DNA from: Saprospiraceae bacterium
Lineage (GTDB): Bacteria > Bacteroidota > Bacteroidia > Chitinophagales > Saprospiraceae
Length of the DNA stretch: 64,000 bases
NCBI GenBank assembly: GCA_016722295.1
Contig: JADKGL010000010.1
Location: forward strand, 1 to 64,000
Direction: 5' to 3'
The notes below the pieces were generated by a model. That model saw only the letters and a list, made by a program, of their open reading frames with translations, searched no databases and was not told where the DNA came from. Shown in pieces: positions 55,391 through 62,045 of this stretch. Each line of letters starts with the position of its first letter. Within the stretch, counting starts at the first letter, position 1. Position numbers and translations under genes: made by a program.

Positions 55391-56077
55391 ATGTATAAAC
55401 TTACTTTAATGCTTTTTTTTGTATTGAACTTTCAAATATCGAATTCTCAAATTTTAAAAATATTTATAGATAATTTAAAAAATGAACACGATACAGTTAT
55501 TATAGGATTTAAAGAAAATGCAAGCATTGGTATTGATGAAAATATAGGTGAAAAGGAAATTTCAGAACTAGAAAAAAACAATTCTTTGTTTTATATTCTT
55601 CAAAGAGATTCATCACACTATAATTGCATAAATAGTAGCTATCCAGAATATAGAAAAATATATTTTAAAAATAATTTTGATTCCAAAATAAATTTGCGGA
55701 ACGGAACAGATAAAGACTTTGAGTATTTTGAGATACTAAATTTAAATCCAGCAGATAAATTAAATATTACTTTCACTTCCGATTATCCATTGCAAGATAT
55801 TGCAGAATATTTTGAATATGACACAAAAAATTGTGTAGATTTGAAAGACAGAATTAATTTTAACAATTCTAAATCCTATGTTTTTTTAACAAACAAACCA
55901 ATATATTCTCTAAATATACGGATTAAAAGGATTCCTGTATCAGTAATTCCTCAAGTTGCAGATAAGAATTATATAATATTACCAGATAGGATAATCTTCT
56001 CGTCAAATACTATTAAAATCAAACTAATAGACCTAAGTGGGAAATTAGCTAAACAGACAAAAGATTCCGAAATTTAA
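55391..56077 (+). CDS. Secreted protein, possible T9SS cargo, unknown function
   Basis: A 228-residue protein with a signal peptide (LTLMLFFVLNFQISNSQ). The body has no motif I know. The end (RIIFSSNTIKIKLIDLSGKL then AKQ) resembles the middle of a T9SS type A sorting domain (IxIxDLxGKxxxQ), but the protein stops at a TAA that starts a run of A (56075-56090), before the usual final GxYxxxI strand. A slippage in this A run may have cut the C-terminus. Base composition is very AT-rich, like the rest of the island. Confidence 0.6.
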   Translation: MYKLTLMLFFVLNFQISNSQILKIFIDNLKNEHDTVIIGFKENASIGIDENIGEKEISELEKNNSLFYILQRDSSHYNCINSSYPEYRKIYFKNNFDSKINLRNGTDKDFEYFEILNLNPADKLNITFTSDYPLQDIAEYFEYDTKNCVDLKDRINFNNSKSYVFLTNKPIYSLNIRIKRIPVSVIPQVADKNYIILPDRIIFSSNTIKIKLIDLSGKLAKQTKDSEI

Positions 56078-56208
56078 AAAAAAAAAAAAAATTAGCTATC
56101 TATTAGATACTCTTGTATTTAAAAATGTCCTATATATAAAAATATTCATTCTACTTTTGATCATGGGTAAAAATCCCCTCAAATCATTAAGATTAAAAAA
56201 TATCATCA

Positions 56209-56490
56209 TTGAACAATGTTAATAAAAAAAAATCTTATAGTTTTCTGTCCGATACTGAACCAACTAAAGAACAGTTGGACGATTTGATGTTAGCTGTATT
56301 GGAAGATGTAAAAGAACGCGCCGCAAAAGCTGAGGCAAAGTATAAAGCATTGCAAGCCACAGCACTTGAACAAGCGCAAGAAATGTGGCAGAAAAAACTA
56401 AAGAAAAGATGCCAATACTTAAACCTACACTCATCGTCATTGCAGGACCAAATGGCTCTGGAAAAACATCACTTACTGCACAAATTTTAA
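56209..56490 (+). CDS. Zeta-toxin partner (antitoxin-like), C-terminus out of frame
   Basis: The first 65 residues (SYSFLSDTEPTKEQLDDLML, AVLEDVKERAAKAEAKYKAL, TALEQAQEMWQKKLKK) form an acidic then helical protein of the kind encoded directly before zeta-toxin-family kinases in Bacteroidota. The last 28 codons lie over the start of the kinase remnant in another frame, so the true stop was probably near 56410. The start is TTG at 56209. Likely the antitoxin of the truncated module. Confidence 0.5.
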   Translation: MNNVNKKKSYSFLSDTEPTKEQLDDLMLAVLEDVKERAAKAEAKYKALQATALEQAQEMWQKKLKKRCQYLNLHSSSLQDQMALEKHHLLHKF

Positions 56491-56564
56491 AACATGAAAT
56501 GGTTGATGGCTGCATAAAAAATACCATTTGGAAATTCCTCAATACTCTAGATTTTCAAATTTAG
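56409..56564 (+). pseudogene. Zeta-toxin-like kinase, N-terminal fragment
   Basis: From ATG 56409 the frame reads MPILKPTLIVIAGPNGSGKT, then SLTAQILKHEMVDGCI, a Walker A P-loop and start typical of zeta-toxin/AAA_33 kinases. After about 37 codons the similarity is lost and a stop follows at 56562. The remaining 150 or so residues of the family are missing. The fragment overlaps its antitoxin-like partner. Confidence 0.6.
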
Positions 56565-57023
56565 AAATACTGTTCAATGAAAAATAAAAAAGTTATAAAA
56601 CAAAAAAAAGTTGAAGAATTAGATTTTTCTCATTTAGGTCCTAGAGTGACATTAAAACAAATATAAAAAAGATTAAAAATCACAAAAAAGACTTGATACG
56701 TGTGTAGAGGATCTAAGTCAGCAAGAAATACATTGCCACAACACAGACTATCTAAACCCCCACCCTTTCGACCATAAAAATAAATTTAAGAAAAACCCAC
56801 CAAATTAAAATATTCTTTTTACATTTGTTTATTCATCACATAATAAACCTGCACAAAATGGATAGAATAAAACTCTTTAAACAAATTCACCCTTTAATCC
56901 TAATTTGAATCATATGAGGTCTTTAAACTTTAGTATTAATAGTTATCTGCCTAAATATAAAGCATCAATGAATTTAAACATTGTGCACAATAACTAAATA
57001 AATAAATCAATCAAAAATTCCAA
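56565..57023 (+). other. 459-bp gap with repeat copy, no intact gene
   Basis: It holds a 29-codon frame at 56577-56666 (MKNKKVIKQKKVEELDFSHL then GPRVTLKQI) that I cannot assign, and the second copy of the island repeat. I see no other feature. Confidence 0.4.
56820..56935 (+). repeat. Diverged direct repeat, copy 2
   Basis: It begins with a -7 box TACATTTG (56820-56827) and continues AACCTGCACAAAATGGATAG, CCTTTAATCCTAATTTGAA, CATATGAG, in the same order as 55162-55275. The frame after ATG is broken by stops within 16 codons. Confidence 0.5.
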
Positions 57024-57641
57024 ATGGAACGCACGATAATTAAAACATATGGTTTATTTTGGAGAAGAGATCATGTTAATTGGAATAGAGCCGACGATAA
57101 AGGTGAATTATTAGGATTTAGCCAAAATAGAAAATCAATAGAAAATATAAACTTCAATGGACAAATAGGTCTATACATTTTATACCATGACTTTAAAATT
57201 GTTTATGTGGGTCAAGTTGGAAAAGGCGATCGAAAAACCCTATACTCTAGACTTAAAGCCTACACTCGCAACTTAAAAAATCATAGATGGAACCAATTTT
57301 CTTGGTTTGGTATTAAATGGGTTAATAAAAATGGAGGGCTTAGTGGAGGTGGAAATATTTCGGCAACTAAAGAAGTTTTACTATCTACTATTGAAGCTAT
57401 ATTAATTGATGGATGCGAACCAAGCTTAAATAAGCAAGGAGGTCAATGGAAAAATGCCATTCAATTTTTCCAACATGAACTTTCAGAAAACCCATCAATG
57501 AGTCAAAAACTAGATTCTTTGTTAGTTAAACAAGAAAAGCTTGAAAAAATTATAATAAAAATTGAAAAAAATATAAAAATAATCTTTGCTAAAACCTATA
57601 CTAATTTTATGAGTAATGACATGATTTTGGATAAAACTTGA
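57024..57641 (+). CDS. GIY-YIG nuclease-domain protein
   Basis: A 205-residue protein. The GIY-YIG module spans about residues 49-140: GLYILYHDFKIVYVGQ (49-64, G-L-Y...Y-V-G), then TLYSRLKAYTRN with the conserved arginine, WNQFSWFGIKWV, and the metal-binding glutamate in TIEAILIDGCEPSLNKQGG. The last 40 residues form a lysine-rich coiled coil. GIY-YIG endonucleases cut DNA; stand-alone forms of this type occur in mobile regions and defence islands. The start ATG 57024 fits the family's N-terminal extension. Confidence 0.82.
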   Translation: MERTIIKTYGLFWRRDHVNWNRADDKGELLGFSQNRKSIENINFNGQIGLYILYHDFKIVYVGQVGKGDRKTLYSRLKAYTRNLKNHRWNQFSWFGIKWVNKNGGLSGGGNISATKEVLLSTIEAILIDGCEPSLNKQGGQWKNAIQFFQHELSENPSMSQKLDSLLVKQEKLEKIIIKIEKNIKIIFAKTYTNFMSNDMILDKT

Positions 57642-57773
57642 TTATTGCAGAATAAGTCGCAAATTTGGCTTAATACATTAGGTGTTCATTTCTATCATAA
57701 ATGTCTTACTTCAATAAAATTCAAAACTATTGTTATACAATTTAATCCAATTATAAACTACAAAATTTTAAAT

Positions 57774-58104
57774 ATGAACATTAAAGAAAAAATGGACAAT
57801 CAATTTAATGAACTTTTTGAATTGCAAGATCAAATGATAAATTTATTCAAAAAGACTTATAAAGATGGTAAATTTGATTTGTCTTCTAAAGGAGAATTAG
57901 ATAATATTATTCAACTGATTGAAAAAAAATATAAAATATTGAAAGCAAATTTACAAAACGAAGGGAAAGCATTTACTATTTACCTAAAATGGGGGAGATA
58001 TTTATAAGGCAGATTCTTTCACCATAAATGAAGCTCAAGAATCCATAGCATGTAATAAAACTTACAGATGGGTATTTAAAAACTACCTAGGAATTGGACT
58101 TTAA
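57774..58104 (+). pseudogene. Small helical protein, frameshifted
   Basis: From ATG 57774 the frame gives MDNQFNELFELQDQMINLFK and LSSKGELDNIIQLIEKKYKI and stops at 58007. After the five-G run near 57990 another frame continues YKADSFTINEAQESIACNKT and YRWVFKNYLGIGL to TAA 58102-58104. Joined, they make about 110 residues, mostly helical with a compact end. I do not recognise the family. The indel in a G run may be real or a sequencing slip. It lies between the GIY-YIG and HEPN genes. Confidence 0.45.
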
Positions 58105-58253
58105 ATTATTTAAATTGAGAAAAAAGATATTAAAAACAACATAGATCATCCAATATAAAGTGAATTTAATAGCAAAAATAAGGCCAAGAAAGCTGCAAAC
58201 ATTTCATTGATTGAAATTCTTGATTCCTAATGTTAATGTCTTAAAAACTAAAA

Positions 58254-59747
58254 ATGAAAGGATTTGACAAAGATAAAATTTATATACTGTACCAAGATGC
58301 CTTCAAAGAAGGCTTAAACTTTGTTTACACAAATTATAAGGCTTACAAACCTGATCCGTGGGATAATAAATTTCATAATAATGTATTAAAAATAGAAAAA
58401 CATTACCACACAGGCATAACTTCAAGTTCAACTTCAGCACAAAAACCTGTTAACTATTCTCATTATCTTAAAGAGAATGGAGAGTTTTTGCAATTCCATT
58501 CATGGAAAAAACTGAGGGAATATATACTAACTTCAGAACCTTTCTTAAAGCATTTTCAAATTGGAAAGTATTCCCCTTATTTAAATGAAACAAGACAAAA
58601 GTGGGAAGAATCTTTAACTATTGAATATAAAATTGCCCAGTTTATTGACCATTATATCCACAAATTCAGAAGTAAAATATTTAATGAAAAAAAATTCAAA
58701 TTACTATTTGATAATTGGTTTAATTCCATTAACAGAAAAAAATTATCATATGAGATTTGGGTTCCGATAATTTATACGAGTTTTGAAATTAATTCTTTTA
58801 ATATATCAGATACTATTTGTATCAAAAGAATTTCAGAAGATTTACAAATATCTAGGCAATTATTTATACAAAGTGATATAAGTCTAAAAGGCGCAAAAGA
58901 ACTTTTAATAAGCAGCTGCTCTCACGCTATTGTTATAAGTGGAAACCATTTTAATGATATTTCCAATAATGCATCTATATACCAATCTTATAATAAATTA
59001 TTAGATAATGACAAGTTTAATTTGGAAATGAACAATATAATTGGTAGTATTAGGATTGTTACGGGAATAAATATAGGCTATTACCAAGTATTTGCGAAAC
59101 CTGTTGATTGGTCAATAGATTGGACTGCTAAATACGAATCAGTCATGACAATATATGGTGATTCTTATCCTCCAGAATACGAAAACTACCATTGGAATAA
59201 AAAGCCGGATTCAGTTTCTAAGAGACAATTAAATAAAATCAAAAAAGTATTTAAATCAGTCTCAATAAATAGTAATAAAAAACTAACCATTTCAATCCAA
59301 AAATTTAATTCTGTAATAACACGAAAAAAATCAGATGACATAATTTTTGACATAGCTGTTGCCTTAGAATCTATACTTTCACATGATTCAAAAAGCGAAA
59401 CCACTTTTCGATTATCAACTAGAGGTTCCTATATTTGCATATTAAGAAAGTTTGATGATTATAATCCTTATGAAATTAAATTATTACTAACGAAGCTCTA
59501 TGATTTTCGTAGTGCTGTAGCTCACGGTAAAGGAAGAAAGGTCATTGAAAAATCGGAAAACATTGACATTAAAAGAAAAAAAGTTAATCTTTTGGATTTC
59601 GGAATTAGCTTCTTAAGACATTGTATTGAGTTCCTTATAGATAACAAAGATTACAATGATTTAAATAAATTAGATGAAAAAATATTAAAAGACACATATT
59701 CAAATTTAAAAATGCAAAAGCGTAACAAAAAATTTGTACAAATATAA
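58254..59747 (+). CDS. ApeA-like HEPN-domain protein, candidate anti-phage factor
   Basis: A 497-residue protein. The C-terminal 130 residues carry a HEPN domain: DDIIFDIAVALESILSHDSK (first helix), TTFRLSTRGSYICILRKFDD, and LLTKLYDFRSAVAHGKGRK with the catalytic R-x4-H (Arg419, His424), the RNase motif of HEPN toxins. This helical order resembles the Apea-HEPN group, whose founder ApeA is an abortive-infection protein. The first 360 residues (WVPIIYTSFEINSFNISDTI; ASIYQSYNKLLDND) match nothing I know and may be the sensor. It is AT-rich and sits at the edge of an accessory island. Defence is inferred; RNase activity is likely from the motif. Confidence 0.65.
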   Translation: MKGFDKDKIYILYQDAFKEGLNFVYTNYKAYKPDPWDNKFHNNVLKIEKHYHTGITSSSTSAQKPVNYSHYLKENGEFLQFHSWKKLREYILTSEPFLKHFQIGKYSPYLNETRQKWEESLTIEYKIAQFIDHYIHKFRSKIFNEKKFKLLFDNWFNSINRKKLSYEIWVPIIYTSFEINSFNISDTICIKRISEDLQISRQLFIQSDISLKGAKELLISSCSHAIVISGNHFNDISNNASIYQSYNKLLDNDKFNLEMNNIIGSIRIVTGINIGYYQVFAKPVDWSIDWTAKYESVMTIYGDSYPPEYENYHWNKKPDSVSKRQLNKIKKVFKSVSINSNKKLTISIQKFNSVITRKKSDDIIFDIAVALESILSHDSKSETTFRLSTRGSYICILRKFDDYNPYEIKLLLTKLYDFRSAVAHGKGRKVIEKSENIDIKRKKVNLLDFGISFLRHCIEFLIDNKDYNDLNKLDEKILKDTYSNLKMQKRNKKFVQI

Positions 59748-59787
59748 TTTACTGACCATTATCAACATAAGGTTCCACACACCCACC

Positions 59788-61113
59788 TCACCCCTTCCCA
59801 TGCTCCCTCACAGTATATCCAAACCGCTTATGAATCTCAATCCCAGCCTTCTGTAAAAATGAAGTGGGCAACTCTCCTCCTGCGAAAATATAAACGAGGT
59901 CATTTTCTATCGTAAGATTCTCGCTGTCTTTTTGTGTGAGACTTACAGTTTTGTCGGTGATTTCGATGACATTGGATTCCATCAACAATGTGAGTTTATT
60001 GGTCTCTGCGGCTGTTCGGATGTTTTCTGCGTTGAGAGGTTTTAGTCTTCCGAATTTTTCTCCGCGATAAGAGAGATGGACAGTGTTTTGGTCTGCGAGT
60101 AACAAGGCATTCTCTATTGCAGAATCTCCTCCTCCTACGACTAGAATTTTCTTTCCAGAGATGAGTTCTGGTTCTAATATGCGATAGGCTACTTTCTCTA
60201 GCTGTTCTCCTTTTACTCCCAATTTTCTAGGTGTCCCTCGCCTACCGATGCTGAGCAATACTTTCTGTGCAGTGTATTTTTTTTCTTGCAATGTAGTGAC
60301 TTCAAATCCTTGTGGGATTAATGTGATGGATTCTACTTTTTGATTCTCTACGATCTTGATTTGATTCTTGTTGATGACATTCGTCCACAGTGTGAGCAAT
60401 TCTGTTTTACTGGTGTGGAATAATTTTAGTTTGCCATAGAGCGGCAGATCCATTGGTGCGGTCATCACCACCTTTGCCCGTGGAAAACTAAACACTGTGC
60501 CACCGATAGAATCTTGATCCAGTGTGAGCGCATTCAATCCGTGATTTTTTGCTTGCAGACTTGCAGAGATTCCTGCCGGACCTGCTCCGATGATGATCAC
60601 ATCATATTCATTGCTGTGGCCTTTTGTGATACTTTTTGCGATGGAATCAATGGCTTGTTTTCCTTGCTCGACACTGTTCTTTATCAATCCCATGCCGCCC
60701 AATTCTCCTGCGATAAATATCCCTTCCACATTGGTCTCAAAACTTTGATTCACATGTGGAAGATCAACACCTCTTTTTTCTGTGCCGATGCGCAGTGTAA
60801 TCGCCTCCATAGGACAAGCGTGAAAGCAAGCACCATGTCCTACACAGTGTGTTGCATTGATCAATGTCGCACGACCACCTTGAATGCCTAGCACATCTTC
60901 TTCAGGACAGGCTTCGAGACAGGCGCCACTCTTGATACAGGTATTGAGATCGATATGTGGATGCAGTGATACTGGCTCGAAGATTCCAGATTCTTTGGCT
61001 TGCTCTATTTTGCTTCCAGTGATCTGATCTTGTGTCTTCATCTTCTTGATATAGAGATAAAATACGATGCCCATCACCGCTGCCACACTCAAGTATATCA
61101 ATAGCTCCAACAT
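59788..61113 (-). CDS. Membrane-anchored ferredoxin/flavoprotein oxidoreductase
   Basis: A 441-residue protein with an N-terminal helix (LLIYLSVAAVMGIVFYLYI), two 4Fe-4S motifs (CIKSGACLEACPEEDVLGI; CVGHGACFHACPMEAITLRI), then a thioredoxin-reductase-like half: FAD motif DVIIIGAGPAGISASLQAKN (about residue 169) and NAD(P) motif KILVVGGGDSAIENALLLAD (about 305), ending near GIEIHKRFGYTVREH. No CxxC redox disulfide is seen between the nucleotide motifs, so it is not a true thioredoxin reductase. It likely moves electrons between NAD(P)H, FAD and clusters at the membrane, possibly with the b-type-cytochrome-like protein upstream (61-bp gap). Confidence 0.8.
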   Translation of the reverse strand: MLELLIYLSVAAVMGIVFYLYIKKMKTQDQITGSKIEQAKESGIFEPVSLHPHIDLNTCIKSGACLEACPEEDVLGIQGGRATLINATHCVGHGACFHACPMEAITLRIGTEKRGVDLPHVNQSFETNVEGIFIAGELGGMGLIKNSVEQGKQAIDSIAKSITKGHSNEYDVIIIGAGPAGISASLQAKNHGLNALTLDQDSIGGTVFSFPRAKVVMTAPMDLPLYGKLKLFHTSKTELLTLWTNVINKNQIKIVENQKVESITLIPQGFEVTTLQEKKYTAQKVLLSIGRRGTPRKLGVKGEQLEKVAYRILEPELISGKKILVVGGGDSAIENALLLADQNTVHLSYRGEKFGRLKPLNAENIRTAAETNKLTLLMESNVIEITDKTVSLTQKDSENLTIENDLVYIFAGGELPTSFLQKAGIEIHKRFGYTVREHGKG

Positions 61114-61174
61114 GATTCTTTATATTTTTTCTTTTGGGATCTTTTCAAAATATTTTCATCAAAAAATAATGTGA

Positions 61175-62035
61175 TCAAAAAATCCATCGCGCTCCAAAAC
61201 TTATCGTCACGATGACATGCACGATCATGATCAATAACATAATGATCGCAAATGGAAGATGCGCCACATGCCAATATCGAAATAATTTTTGCATCAACTG
61301 TAGTCTTTCTATTCTTCGCAACATGGAGAGTTCTTTGGATGCAAAGAGGCTTATCTCTTTTATTTTTTCTTGTGAAAAATTGTTTTGTTGCAATTGTTGT
61401 TTCAAATTTTTTATTTGAGTTCGATCCTCAAAATATTGTCCCCACATCGAAAACAATAATTCTTTATTTGATTTCTTCACATGTGGTTTTTCTTTCAAAA
61501 AATCAAATGCGGCTTCATCAGCAGTATGTGACTTCAAATCAGAATTCAGTTGATTCTTCAAGTCTCGTATCTCTTGTAAGCTCAATTCTCTTCCTTGTAT
61601 CGTGCGTGGAATTTGTCGATAGATAAATCGTCCTACGACACCACTCGCCACCACTGCGACCATACTCCAAAAACTAACAGATACTATTCCACCAAATTTA
61701 AACGCTGTGTGAAATAGAATCATCACTGGTCCAAGCGTACAAAGAAAAATATGAAACTCTAACCAATACTTCAACACACCGACACGCTGCAGCGATCGAT
61801 TTCGCTTTCGGATCATATAACCAAATACTCCGATGAGAATCAAAAGTGTTCCTACGATTCCGAGTCCATGTCCTAGCACACCACTAGGCTTCAATGCGGC
61901 ATGATCTGGATGATAAAATCGCTCCTCTAAACTCGTAGTATAGTAAGAATATCCCGCATAACAGAGATAAAAAAATGTAGCGACTACAATCGAAACTAAT
62001 ACACCAATATAGATGCGATGACTGCGTGGACTCAT
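61175..62035 (-). CDS. Membrane protein, probable b-type cytochrome
   Basis: A 286-residue protein with five or six membrane helices. Histidines lie in helices as bis-heme ligands would: LGHGLGIVGTLLILIGVFGY, LEFHIFLCTLGPVMILFHTA and HVAHLPFAIIMLLIMIVHVI. A hydrophilic part (about 150-240; ELSLQEIRDLKNQLNSDLKS) lies between helices 4 and 5. The pattern suggests a heme b electron carrier partnering the ferredoxin/flavoprotein encoded next. Function beyond this is not known. It follows the ccsBA gene by 10 bp on the minus strand. Confidence 0.6.
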   Translation of the reverse strand: MSPRSHRIYIGVLVSIVVATFFYLCYAGYSYYTTSLEERFYHPDHAALKPSGVLGHGLGIVGTLLILIGVFGYMIRKRNRSLQRVGVLKYWLEFHIFLCTLGPVMILFHTAFKFGGIVSVSFWSMVAVVASGVVGRFIYRQIPRTIQGRELSLQEIRDLKNQLNSDLKSHTADEAAFDFLKEKPHVKKSNKELLFSMWGQYFEDRTQIKNLKQQLQQNNFSQEKIKEISLFASKELSMLRRIERLQLMQKLFRYWHVAHLPFAIIMLLIMIVHVIVTISFGARWIF

Positions 62036-62045
62036 GAATTCTTTT

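Noticed and set aside
59788..61113. Thioredoxin reductase
   Set aside because: No CxxC redox pair between the FAD and NAD(P) motifs, and two 4Fe-4S motifs plus a membrane anchor are fused to the front.
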